Shown one piece after another: positions 47,096-58,162 of a DNA stretch of 64,000 bases (positions are counted from its first letter, which is position 1; every line of letters starts with the position of its first letter). Origin of the DNA: Viola odorata (Eukaryota; Streptophyta; Magnoliopsida; Malpighiales; Violaceae); NCBI GenBank assembly GCA_963691705.1, contig OY829541.1:14936564-15000563 (forward strand), given 5' to 3'. The notes under the pieces were generated by a model that ran no database searches, was not told the DNA's origin, and saw nothing but the letters and a program-made list of their open reading frames with translations. The translations under genes and the position numbers were made by a program.

Positions 47096-48929
47096 CTAAA
47101 TCATAAATCCTTATAACTTAATAACACAACTTAATTTTCAATCCAACTCAAATAACTAATTTAAGCAATCAACCCAAACAACTAAATTAAGAAAATCAAC
47201 CCAAACAATTAAAACAACCAACTAGAACAAGAAAAGTAAAGCTTCATTATAATATAAGTGGTATTTAAATGAACAATACGACTAACCTTTTGAAGCTTAA
47301 CCGAGAGCGATGCAACTATTTAATTTATTCGATCAACAATGCGCTATTCCAATAAACCAAAAAATTATATTAAAAAATAATAACAATTTCATAATTTCTA
47401 TATAAATCAATTTTCTATTTTTTGAATAAATAAATATTTAAATTTAAACTTACCTACCGGTGGGTGACACAGGGCCGAAAATGGGGAATGAAGCAGCGGC
47501 TGGAGGAGGGGAGTTTGGAGTTCTTCTTGTGCAATTTGATCTTTGTCAAGCTAATTTTGGATTCCACAAGTTGTTTGTGCAGCTGCAATTGATGGCAAGA
47601 CACAAAGTCAATGTTTAAAATTTAATTAATTTAGTAAAAAGAAAACTTACTCGGATATGGAAAATCAAAGTGGAGGCGTTGCTGCTTACAGGGACTACTG
47701 CAGTCAGCAGAGGAGGTGGTCAGTGTAATGGTGGTCAGGTGTGGAAGCGAAATGGTGGTCAGGTGTGGAAGCGACCGGAGATGAGGTGGGTTGCTATGGT
47801 CAGTAGTAAGGACACTCACGACGTCTAGAAAGCGACCGAAGGTAAGGTGGGTTGTTGTGTTTGGCGGTGAGGATGTAGGTCTGGTCGGAGTCGAAGATGA
47901 AGTAGAGGGAGCGACGGCCGGTGATGCAGAGGTGAGGCGGGGCCAGCGGTGAGTTTTGGGTGGTGAGAGACTTGAGAGAGAGTGAGATGAAAAAAAAGGG
48001 GGAGAAAAGTGGATCTAATGAGGTTATGTGGCACAGAGAGGTTAAAGATGAAAACCTAAATGGATGTTTATTACTCATTCAATTATTATTTATTAAATTT
48101 ATTAGATATATATTATGTCAAATATTTTCACATAGACGGTTTGATTCGTCAATCGAACAATAGTTTTTTTGGGTTTCATATTTTTGACTATTTTACTACT
48201 GAGCTAGAAAAAATACAATGATTCGAATAATTAAACTGGTCGTCGATCTAGATTGGTAGAAAAAATAGTAACTATATATATAATCATTTTCAATGTACAA
48301 GATTATATTTTTACTTATTTAGTATTTATTAAACTAATGTTTGTATGTAATTCGATATAACCGTAATACCGTACCGAAATTATTAAGAGTATTGGTTAAT
48401 TAATTTTCTAATAAATATTGATCTAATTTTACCCGTATGAATTTAATTAGAAGTATTGATTAATTAAAATAATTGGAACATTGGAATCAATTTACCAGGA
48501 TTAATTTTAGTTAAATATCAATTATAAAGTATTTTTAGCACAATTTTCCATTTTACAAAATTGGAAATTTTACATTTTGGAAATTTTTGGTTGTGAAACA
48601 GATTTTAATTTTTTTTTCAATTTTGTAAAAGTTTTAGAAAATTTTCCGTTGTAAAACATCACCTTAGGTTTTCAAATAGCCAGAGAAAAGGACAAGCACA
48701 AACCCCACATCATGTGGCAGCAAGTTAGCTCTCCCTCATCATTCGTGCATAACAACAATCCAAATCAACACTACACATTACACAAAAACACTAATTGAGA
48801 AAAACCAAAGAAATTAAGCAACAACCGAGGAACCATCTTTTCTTTCAGCTGAAATAACAAGACAATGACACAATTGAATTTTGCGTGAAAGCAATTGTAC
48901 CACTGTTACTATCTAGTCACTTCTAATCC

Positions 48930-51900
48930 TAGTTATCAGAACCGGACCGGACTGGCCGGTCCGTCCAGTTCAACCGGCCATTTTCACGTTTCCGGTCCGA
49001 TTCACCTTTCGGACCGGATTGCCCTCTGACCCGGGTTGGACCGGACGTGTCCGGTTTGATCACTTGCCATAACGGCGTCGTTTTGGCACGGCCCATGGGC
49101 CCAAACGATGCCGTTTTGGCACGGGCCTTGAGCCCATCAGAGCTAGGAAACGACGCCGTTGAAACCTCCTCACTTAACTTCCTCCTCTTTCGCGTATTTC
49201 TTTTCTTTTCCCAGTGTTTTTCTTTCCTTCACAGCAGCAGGCTAGCAGCAACCAAAACTAAAACCCAAACCCTAGAGCGAGCAGCGAGCGTCGGCGGCAG
49301 TGAGGTCCGTTCTCTTGCGCGAATGTCTTTCTTTTTCTTTGTTGGATTGAAATTGAAATTAAAATGCATGGATTTTTTCTGGAATTGAAATTGAAATGCT
49401 GAAATTGAAATTTGAAATTGAAATGCTGGAAGTGGAAATTACTTACATGGTTGCCGAAATTGAATTACATGATTGTGATTTACAATTAATTAATGCTCAT
49501 TTGTTGCCGAATTGGAATTACATGGTTTTACATGGTTGCCGAAAAAATGCTCATTTGTTGCCGAATTGGAATTACATGGTTTTACATGGTTGCCGAATTG
49601 CATACATGATTGTGATTTACATGGAATTAATGCTCATTGGTTGCCGAAAAAAATGCTCATTTGTGGCCGATTTGGAATTACATGGTTTTACATGGTTGCC
49701 GAATTGCATACATGATTGTGATTTATAATTAATTAAATGCTCATTTATTGTTGGTGCCGAATTGCATACATAATTTTTCAGGTTTCATTTTATATGGCTT
49801 CACCAATGCAATCATCCGGGATCGGGTCTAATTCTGATTCAACGTCTGCTCCTTCAAGTGCCTCTGTACCTGTAAGAGGAAAAACTGATATTGCATGGAA
49901 TTTCTGTGTAGAAGTTGCTGATTTTGTGGGAAGTAAGAGGAAAAAACTTATTTGCAATTTTTGCAATAAGGTGTTTAGTGGTGGGGGTATCTTCCGATTC
50001 AAACAACATTTAGTCGGTATTAGGGGTGATGCGGTGTCTTGTAAGGAAGCTCCTGAAGAAGTTAGAGTACAAATAAGGACAACTTTAGATGATTTTGCTT
50101 CAAAGAAAATGAGAGAACAAGAATTACTTGCAGAACGAAACCCCTTTCTTACTCAACAAACAAATGTTCAAGTTCCTCATATACCATTGGGTGATCGTGG
50201 TGGTGGTGGTGTACAAGTACCTACTAGAGCATCGGGTAGTGGTGATAGTGGTAGTGATGTACAAGTGCCTACTAGAGCATTGGGTAGTGGTAGTGGTGTA
50301 CAAGTACGGAAAGGAAGAAAACGTAATAGAACAATCGGCACTTATTTTCTCTCAAGAACAGAACCTGGAGATCAACCAACAATCATAAGTGCGATGCAGA
50401 GTCAGGAGACTAAAGAAGAGTGTGATTTAGCAGTTTCAAAATGGATGATTGATGCATCCATTCCTTTCAATGCTGTCAATTCCATCTATTTTCAGCACAT
50501 GGTTGATGCAATTACTGGGTATGGTCATGGTTATAAAGCTCCACATTTTCATAGCCTCCGCGGTTTCTTATTGAAGAAAAATGTTGAGGAGGTGCGAAAT
50601 TATGTTGAGGGCTTTCGTGCGTCATGGAGAGAAACTGGATGCACCATAATGGCTGATGGGTGGACAGATCAATCTAGAAGGACTCTCATCAACTTCCTGG
50701 TTTATTCTCCCAAAGGTACTGCTTTCCTCAAATCTGTAGATGCCTCTGATGCTTCCAAAACTGCTGATATGTTGTATAGTTTGTTTAGAGAAGTTGTGCT
50801 ATTTGTTGGGGCTGAAAATGTTGTGCACTTTGTCACGGACAATGCTGCAAATTATGTCGCAGCAGGAAGAAAATTAGAAGATGAATTTAGGACATTGTTT
50901 TGGTCTCCATGTGCTGCTCATTGCATTAATTTAATGCTGCATGATATTGGAAAGTTAGATGAAGTTGGTGATATTGTAGCTCATGCTTCTAGGATAACTA
51001 AGTATGTCTACAATCATTGTTTTCCCTTGCATTTGATGCGACAATTTACTGGAGGAAGGGAGATATTGCGTCCTGCACCTACTCGATTTGCTACTAACTT
51101 TATTGCTTTGCAAAGTATATTAAGTCGAAAGGATGCTTTGAGAGCCATGGCTACATCTAGAGAGTGGGTTACTTCCTCTTATGCTAAGGAAATCAAGGGG
51201 AAAAAGTTTGAGAATGATGTCTTGGATCCTTGTTTTTGGAAGGAATGTGCTGTCATTGTTAAGCTCACTGAACCTCTAGTTCGTGTTTTGCGTCTTGTTG
51301 ATGGTGATGATTGACCAGCAATGCCATACATATATGAGGCTATTCACACGGCTAGAGATGAGATGTTGAGAAGATTTCAGAAAAGGAAAAAGAGGGTTGA
51401 TTCTTATATTAAGCCACACGGCTAGAGATGAGATGAGATGAGATATTGAGATGAGATGTTTCTTTTTCATTAATGTTTTTTGGTTTACTAAAATATAGAA
51501 AACTAATATTTTAAATTTTATGTGTAGATGAATGGTTATTGAACTATGAGAGTGATGCACCAGAGTTGCAAAAGCTAGCTATCCGAGTTTTGAGCCAAAC
51601 ATCTAGTGCTTCTGGTTGTGAGTGAAATTGGAGCATGTTCATTCAAAGAAAAGAAATAGATTGGAGCATCAAAGACTTAATTATTTGGTATATGTTCATT
51701 ACAATTTAAGGCTACAACAAAAGTAAGTTTCTATACTTTTTACTTTTTATTTATTAACAAACAATCTATAATTTTGAATTTTGATTGTAGTTGCGTTTGG
51801 ATTAAATTGTTTGGCTAATATTTTGGTTAATTAATGTAGGGGTTTAAAGGGTAGGAATTATGACCCTATAAATTTTGAGGACTTTCGAGATAATGATGGT

Positions 51901-52603
51901 TGGATATTAGAGGATGAACCGTCAAATCTAACAAGTGTTGAATTAGAGACTTTTCGAAATGAGATGGAAGCATGCAATATTCAAGAAGATGTCCCTGATG
52001 ATGGTAAGTTGGTAACTACCTATTTATTTTAAAAGTTGTTGATATGAAACTATTATTGTTAATTTATTGATTCTTTGTTTTTATGTTTTATTTGATAATA
52101 CTAAAGTTGAACCTACAAAATATGCTTGATGATGACAATGATGAAGATGAAGGAAATGAAAGCGGATTTTTTGTTCAAGACATTTTCGACAACACTAGTG
52201 GCTCGACCTCTCAACCTGAAACCAATCCATGGAATTAATTTTGTTGTAATTTGAATATTTAAGTGTGTATGAATATTTAAGTGTTTGAATGTTGGATTGT
52301 TTCTTTATTTTGTAATTGGAATATTTAAGTTTCATTTGAATGTTAAATAGTTTCTTTATTTTCAACTTTTGATCTACTTGATATACTTTATTTTGATATA
52401 TTAAAACTTTATTTTTATATATTATAAAATGCTACAGTAAAAAAACCAGTCGGTTCAATCCGGTTTAATCCGGTTTTTTAGTCTAAGATTTGCCGGTTTA
52501 ATGTGTGAACGGTTCCGGACGGACCAGTAACTGCAATCCGGTCGAACCCGGTTCAACCCGGTTGCACCACCAAATTTCCATTCCGGTCCGGTTCTGATAA
52601 CAG
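48930..52603 (+). mobile_element. Autonomous-type hAT element, damaged
   Basis: The left end TAGTTATCAGAACCGGACCG (48930) and, on the other strand, the right end CTGTTATCAGAACCGGACCG (ending at 52603) are near-perfect inverted repeats. The subterminal regions are packed with ACCGG motifs. The interior holds a BED-zinc-finger hAT transposase on the plus strand. No 8-bp target repeat was recognised. A shared AACGGCGTCGTTTTGGC-type motif (49072-49090) links it to the 579-bp element at 54975. Confidence 0.82.
49794..52238 (+). pseudogene. hAT transposase (BED, DUF659, hATC), broken
   Basis: The start is the ATG at 49794, after an intron ending TTTTTCAG (49782-49789). The BED zinc finger is CNFCNKVF ... 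FKQHLVG ... C (about residues 57-85). GlySer-rich spacers of the type VQVPTRA follow, then the DUF659/RNase H-like region with MADGWTDQSRR and VTDNAANYVAAG, which keep their Asp residues. Breaks: stop at 51312-51314, stop at 51623-51625, and a frameshift near 51640. A large part between about 51400 and 51520 is missing, with a short duplicated CACACGGCTAGAGATGAGAT at its edges (51336 and 51415). The hATC stretch APELQKLAIRVLSQTSSA is at 51549-51620. Further exons end with TAA at 52236-52238. Confidence 0.87.
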
Positions 52604-53382
52604 TTGATATCTATTTTATACCGATTTTTTTTCATAACATTTTTCATTCTTACTTGTAAAGAGACTTTTTATAATTTATTTTATTCAGAAATTGAGAATG
52701 CACCATCATAATCCAGTCATATCAGATGAGACCGGTACTCTCCTTTTATCCAAAGCAAATAAGGTGCAAAACACTCACACATTACAATTATTTCATTAAT
52801 TAATCTCTCAACTGAGTTTATGGAACACAACCAGCTCATACAAATCCTCTCCAAGCAAAACAAAAGCAGAACAGTCCACACAGCTTAACTTTCTTGTGTA
52901 AAAAGAAAGAAAGAGCAAAGCTCAAAACTCAAATCATGCCAACAATTGTGAATAATAGAATACCAAAAACCAAAGATTAGGAAAGGTACAGAAAGGGAGA
53001 CAAGCAAGATAGCATTCGTTACCTGTCACATTGTGCCCCCAAATGCCATGTGCCTTTGTATTATATATACACATGCAATTTCTCTTGGCCCCTCCCTCCA
53101 TCACTCTTTCAATCTCTGTCTCTAGGCCACCTCTTCTCCCTTTGCTATAACACTATTCTAGTGGTAAAACCAAGCCCCCCAAAAGAAAGAAAAAAAAAAC
53201 AATTCTAATCAATAGAGAGAGAAAACAAAACAATAATACATATAATGTCTACGGTAGACTACTGATGCAAAATAATGAAAGGATTCGAATTTGTGTCTCA
53301 TATTCCTATGTGAAAGAAAAAAAAAATAAAGAAACCAAAGCAACCCAATATTCCCACCAAGAAAAGCAAAAAGAAATGTCAG
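52604..53382 (-). other. Intergenic DNA and probable 3' UTR of the next gene
   Basis: No coding gene is seen. The stretch 53160-53380 is purine-rich on the plus strand and directly follows (on the minus strand) the stop of the gene at 53383. TATATATAC at about 53064-53072 could be a plus-strand TATA box but has no gene after it. Confidence 0.35.
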
Positions 53383-54105
53383 TCATTTCTTCTTGTTCTT
53401 ATCTTTGGGAGAGGAGGAGAATAATGAACCTAAACCAAACAAATTCCCTGATGGAACATTCAACACAGGATTAACATTATAATTCCCATAATTCTTCTTC
53501 AATGGAGGTTTCTGACAACTGCTTGAAGAAAATGATTGGGACGAGGATGACTTGGAGGATAATTGCTGTTTAAGATGCTTTTGATTAGGGTTTCCTCTCT
53601 TGACACTTGAAGAAGCAGAGGATGATCCTGTAGAATAACTTCGAGACAGAAGTGGAAGAGGACACAAGCTCCTTCCATAACTTCCACTCCCTCCACTGCT
53701 ACTTCTCTTGAATCTCCAAAAAGATGATGACTTTGATGAGTTGTTATTATTACTTTGCTTATCCTCAGCTGCTTCGATCTCTTTCAAGCTGCTGGTGCTG
53801 CTCTGTTTTTGAGACAGAGTTGATGATGATGAGGACCCATCAATTTCTTGCGTTGCTCTTTTCTTGATTTGATCAGAAGGAACAATCTTTCCGTCAGAGA
53901 ATAGCTCATCTGCAGCCGATGATTCTTTGTCGAAACTTTTTCGAACGCAGAAATCGAAATCAGGGCTGCCTAACGAGTTTGAGTTTGAGCTTGAGCGGCG
54001 AGTGTGGTAAGGTTCAATGGGGGTTATGCCTGGTAGGCAGAGATCATGAGAGAATGAGATTCTAGGGCTCACACCAGAACTGTCTGAGAACAACTCAATT
54101 GCCAT
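53383..54105 (-). CDS. Plant-specific uncharacterised Ser-rich protein with an ADELF motif (240 aa)
   Basis: A single-exon frame from the ATG at 54105 to TGA at 53383-53385. It starts MAIELFSDSSGVSPRISFSH and contains SPDFDFCVRKSF and SSAADELFSDGKIVPSDQI. A basic FWRFKRSSSGGSGSYGRS block and the CPLPLLSRSYSTGSS motif follow, then PVLNVPSGNLFGLGSLF at the C-terminus with a Lys-rich tail. This motif order is that of a conserved plant family of unknown function, and the ADELF motif is shared with the gene at 38893-39747. There is no signal peptide or membrane span. Many Ser residues suggest disorder and phosphorylation (inference). The frame is intact and likely functional. Confidence 0.85.
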   Translation of the reverse strand: MAIELFSDSSGVSPRISFSHDLCLPGITPIEPYHTRRSSSNSNSLGSPDFDFCVRKSFDKESSAADELFSDGKIVPSDQIKKRATQEIDGSSSSSTLSQKQSSTSSLKEIEAAEDKQSNNNNSSKSSSFWRFKRSSSGGSGSYGRSLCPLPLLSRSYSTGSSSASSSVKRGNPNQKHLKQQLSSKSSSSQSFSSSSCQKPPLKKNYGNYNVNPVLNVPSGNLFGLGSLFSSSPKDKNKKK

Positions 54106-54640
54106 ATTTCTACCTTTAAGAAACCCAACACCTTATTGATGCGGCAAGAACAGGAGAAAGGTTCAAGAAATGAAAGAAGCGCATTCAAGAACGGACCTAA
54201 CTAGAGGTTATGCATTAAGAACAGGCACAAATTGTTGAAACCAAGATGTACCGAAGATTGAAAAACTGTCAAATGGGTCTTTAATTAAAAAACTTATAGC
54301 ACTTGATTTAGGTAGGGAAGGACGAAAGAAGACAATTGCGGAGCTGCAATTGGGCGGTCGATGATGAAAATAAATGGCAATAATGAAGAAAGAGTGACGA
54401 GAGGATGAGAGGGACTGATCAGAGTCTAGAAAAGTAGAATGAGAAGAAGAAGGAGTAGCAGTGAGTGGTTATCTTGTTTCAAAGTTGGAGAAGCGAAGCG
54501 ATAGAGATGGGAAAGGAGACGTGCAGAGAGATTGTAGCAAGTGATAAATAAAGCAAAGTGGGAGTTAGTTTGTTGTACAGGATAGGAAAAAAGGAATAGG
54601 TTTGTTGGTACCATGTTTCTGACTTTCTTCTCTTCACGTC
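54106..54640 (-). promoter_or_regulatory. Leader and promoter region of the 53383-54105 gene
   Basis: The region upstream of the ATG at 54105 is purine-rich on the plus strand (pyrimidine-rich on the gene strand, 54360-54520), as in plant 5' UTRs. No convincing TATA box was assigned. It is bounded by the ATT microsatellite at 54647. Confidence 0.4.
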
Positions 54641-54646
54641 AAGATA

Positions 54647-54648
54647 AA

Positions 54649-54685
<37 letters not shown>
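54647..54685. repeat. (ATT)n microsatellite
   Basis: About 13 ATT units directly upstream of the leader region of the 53383-54105 gene. Confidence 0.95.
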
Positions 54686-54974
54686 GGGTTGTTCACGGTT
54701 TGGGACCCAGTTTGATTTGTTCGGCTCGGACCTTCGACTTTTTCACCCAGTCAAATTAGGTATGCAGTTGAATCAGATATGTTCGATTCGGTAAAACAAT
54801 TATATTAGATATAAGTTTCGGTTTGAATTTTTTTTTTAAATCGGACTGGTTAAATCAATCGAGTTATTTTCATAATTGAGTTAAATTTTACTAATTTGGT
54901 CATTTTTATCTTTTTTAGTTTGCTTAGTATTATAAATTTATTTTTCTATGGTTTAATATTAAAGTATTTTACAT

Positions 54975-55553
54975 CAGTGTTTTTGGAACCGGACCGGACA
55001 GCGAACCGGAAATGGAAATTTTATGGTTCGACCGGAAAAAACCGGATTGAACCATTGGACCGTTTTGAACCGGACACATATCGAACCGTTCAATCTTAGA
55101 TAATTTAACCGGATTGAACCGGCTGGTTTTTAAATTCTGATGGGCTGACCCATGCTTGTAATGGGCCGGCCCATCAAATTTTCAAAAAAAAAATAAAAAA
55201 AATAACCAAAACCAAAACGGCGTCGTTTTGGCCAAACCAAAACGACGCCGTTTTGGTTAGACACATAATTTTTTCCTTTTTTAAAAAAAAATAAAAAAAT
55301 AAAAAAATAAAAAAATAAAAAAATAAAAAAATAAAAAAATAAATCAAAAATCAAAACGGCGTCGTTTTGCATTGAACCAGCCGGGTTGATATTGAACCGG
55401 CCGGTTCGCCGGTTGTCAAAAAACCGGCCGGTTCGTCCGGTCCAACCCGGGTCACATGCATTTCGGTCCGATAGGCCGAATCAGACCGGAAACCCAAAAA
55501 ATCCGGTTGAACCGGACCGAACCGGCCGGTCCGGTCCGGTTCCAAAAACACTG
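54975..55553. mobile_element. Non-autonomous hAT element with perfect 8-bp target duplication
   Basis: The ends CAGTGTTTTTGGAACCGGAC (54975) and, on the other strand, CAGTGTTTTTGGAACCGGAC (ending at 55553) are perfect inverted repeats, flanked by the perfect 8-bp repeat TTTTACAT (54967-54974 and 55554-55561). The 579-bp interior is non-coding, with many ACCGG motifs, a long palindrome built of AAAACGGCGTCGTTTTGG (55215-55256) and an (AAAAAAT)n tract (55285-55342). It looks like a deletion derivative of the hAT family represented at 48930-52603. Confidence 0.93.
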
Positions 55554-55561
55554 TTTTACAT

Positions 55562-56588
55562 CCTCGTTTTTTAAAAAATCACATAAATTATTATAGAAAA
55601 ATTAAATATACTTAAATAATATAATTATATTAATTAAAAATCTATCTAAAATATCATTTAATTATGATAAATATAAATATTATGATTAAAGGAGTATATT
55701 AATTAATTAGTCATTTTTTAAATTAAATATTATTATAGTAATTTAATTATTCTATATATGGTGTTGACAATTCATATTTTTTCCTCTAAACAATATAATT
55801 GGGTCAATTTGGATTAAATTTTAATTTTTTATTGAGTTTTTTTGGATTTTTTTTATCGGTTTAAATCAATTTACATTCGGATTGGTTCAATTTGAGTTAC
55901 TTGGGTATCCAATTGCTTTAAAATCGGGTACCTAATACTCAAAGAAAAAATTTGATTCATTTTTTATCGGGTTCTTTTTGCCCTTTTTTGATTTAGGAAC
56001 CCATTTTTTCTCATTGATTCTCAACTGGTTTGATTTGAATTTTCAGGTTTAAAATTTTTTTACAGCCATAACCATCATCATCAAATCATTCTTCTTAAAA
56101 CTTTTCACTTTTTAACTTCTACGGCTAATATTAATATTGTTATTATTGAGTAATGATGGGTTGAAAAGTTGAAGTCCTAATCAACTAAGAAATTAAGTTC
56201 CGTATATTCCTTCAAGAAAAAGGTTTATTTCTTTTCTTATAATTAAGAAGAAAAGGCTTTGTTTTAGTCAATTGATTTATTTATATGTATAATTATGAAA
56301 GAGCTAAAACTTAGGTTTGTGTCGAATAACTTTTTATCTTAAGAATTGTACATAAATTATATTAAAATAGGACAGTTTTACTAAATGGAGCTACCCGTCG
56401 GACTTATGGTGGTATACACTGCCCAACTATCTAATATAAACGGGTTAACCAGGACCTAAGAACCTGAGGCTAACCAATCCTCATCTGATGGCCCATTGTC
56501 TTGTATGTTTTTCGTTGTCTAGAAATCTTACCTGACCTTTCTTATTTTTTCACAAAATAGGTGAATCTAGCTTTGTTACCCGTCACAT
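55562..56588. other. AT-rich intergenic DNA
   Basis: No coding frame with a domain and no clear repeat ends are seen. Nothing further is supported. Confidence 0.4.
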
Positions 56589-56596
56589 GTTTTGAG

Positions 56597-58154
56597 TAGG
56601 GATGTCAATGGTTACCCATACCCGCATATCCGCCCATAACTATACTCGTTTGATCGGGTAATACCCGTTTTAACTGAGTATGGGTAATACCCGTATTTAT
56701 AATTTTGGATATAATTGGGTATGGTACCTACAAAATACCCGAACGGGTATGAATTTTTTTTTCCTTCAACCCCTTCTCTTCCTCTATCGTTTTTTCTTTA
56801 CCAAACGAGTTGTTCCTCCTCTATTAACATCGTTTGTCGTCCATCGTCACTGCTCCTCCTCCATCAACACCGCTCGTCATTTGTCAATCAATACCCACAC
56901 CGCTCCTCCTCCATTGTCATTGCTCTGCCACCATCAACGACTCCAAAACCATTGTCACTACTCGGCCTTCATCCACGTCCGTCATCGTCACTATTCTGTC
57001 TTCCAATTCCAAAATTAAAGATTTCTAAGGTGAGACATTGCATACCTTGAAGATTAATTAGAAGCTTCCTCTTTCACTGAAAATCGTAACATTTGGGTCT
57101 CTATCTTTTGATTCCTAATGTTATGTTGTTTTGGAATTACAAGCCTTGAAGATTAATTAGCCACTTTCTTAAGCTTTGGGCACCATTAGAGCTTGTTGGA
57201 AGAATTATTTGGTAAGTTTGCAAGAAAAAGGATCAAGGTTTTGTTTTAGTCTGCAAGAAAAAGCTTTTAGTTTCTCACTTGGCCCATCTGGAATTTCAGT
57301 TCGGGCTTCTTATTTCGGACTCCGTTCTGATTCTGGATCTGGTGAGATTCAAGGTAAATCTCACATCTCATTCCTTTCACCATTGTTATTGCCAGCTGTA
57401 GTTAGTTATATGCGTTTTGGTGGAATTGTTGTTCGCTTGATTGTGTGCGTGCGTGCGTGTTTGCGCTGTCATTTTGACTTCAACTTGTGACTTCAGTTTA
57501 TGGGTTTTGATTCATTGTCTCTATTTGTAGTCGAATTCTAGTTGTAGGGGCTGTAAAAAAAAAAGCCAAAATGATAAAAAAATGAGCAAAAATGATAAAA
57601 AATGAGCCAAAATAGTAAAAAATGAGCCAAGATAGTAAAAAAAGAGCCAAGATGGTAAAAAAAGAGCCAAAATGATTAAAAAATGAGCAAAGACGGTATA
57701 AAATGAGCCAAAACGGTTACAAAAGAGCCAAAATTGTAAAAAAGAGAGTCAAAAAGGTAAAAAATGAGCCAAAATTGTAAAAAATGAGCCAAGATGGTAA
57801 AAAAGAGCCAAAATGGTAAAAAACAAGCCAAGATGGTAAGAAATGACCCAAATAGTAAAAAATGAGTCACAATGGTAAAAACGAGCCTAATTGGGTAAAA
57901 ACGAACCTAAGTAGTAAATTTTCACTTAATTATAAAAAAATAAAATAATTTGGTGAAATAATTTTATTAAGTGAAATAATAAATAAGTAAGTGTAATTGG
58001 ATATCCATTACATACCTAATTAGGTATTAGACATATTGGGTATGGGGCATAATGAATATTTAGTTTTGGGTATGAATTGGGTATTTACTCATACCTGCCC
58101 ATACCCATTTTAACATATCCATACCTACTCATACCCGCCCAATTGCCATCCCTA
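56597..58154. mobile_element. Non-autonomous hAT element carrying a minisatellite
   Basis: The ends TAGGGATGTCAATGGTTACC (56597) and, on the other strand, TAGGGATGGCAATTGGGCGG (ending at 58154) are inverted repeats rich in GGGTA and ACCCA motifs. They are flanked by GTTTTGAG (56589-56596) and ATTTTGAG (58155-58162), an 8-bp target duplication with one mismatch. There is no transposase. The interior has an exon-like stretch (about 57225-57355, then a donor AAG|GTAAATC) with the frame AFSFSLGPSGISVRASYFGL, possibly a captured host fragment, and a minisatellite at 57556-57915. Confidence 0.85.
57556..57915. repeat. Minisatellite of about 19-20-bp units
   Basis: About 18 imperfect units of the form AAAAATGAGCCAAAATGGTA, located inside the non-autonomous hAT element. 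Confidence 0.9.
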
Positions 58155-58162
58155 ATTTTGAG

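Larger units (their letters stand above)
43704..48663 (-). mobile_element. Full-length PIF/Harbinger DNA transposon, inactive
   Basis: The ends GGCTGCGTTTCACAACGGAA (43704) and, on the other strand, GGTGATGTTTTACAACGGAA (ending at 48663) are imperfect inverted repeats flanked by the 3-bp repeat TTA (43701-43703 and 48664-48666), the usual PIF/Harbinger target. The 4960-bp interior carries both genes expected for the superfamily, a Myb/SANT-like protein and a DDE transposase, both on the minus strand and both broken. Sequences at 44045-44230 and 48540-48660 repeat variants of the GGAAAATTTTC subterminal motif. Confidence 0.88.

Noticed and set aside
47631..48078. Minus-strand frames rich in Ser, Pro and His
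   Set aside because: They lie in the 5' region of the PIF/Harbinger element, have no domain, and several overlapping frames are equally open.
53041..53160. Plus-strand promoter-like TATATATAC with CT-rich leader
   Set aside because: No coding region follows; the sequence more likely belongs to the 3' flank of the gene at 53383.
55130..55551. Phe-rich and charged frames in the small hAT element
   Set aside because: They arise from the (AAAAAAT)n tract and ACCGG repeats.
57556..57915. CRISPR-like array of short repeats
   Set aside because: Units are contiguous, imperfect, and have no spacers. This is a minisatellite in a plant transposon.
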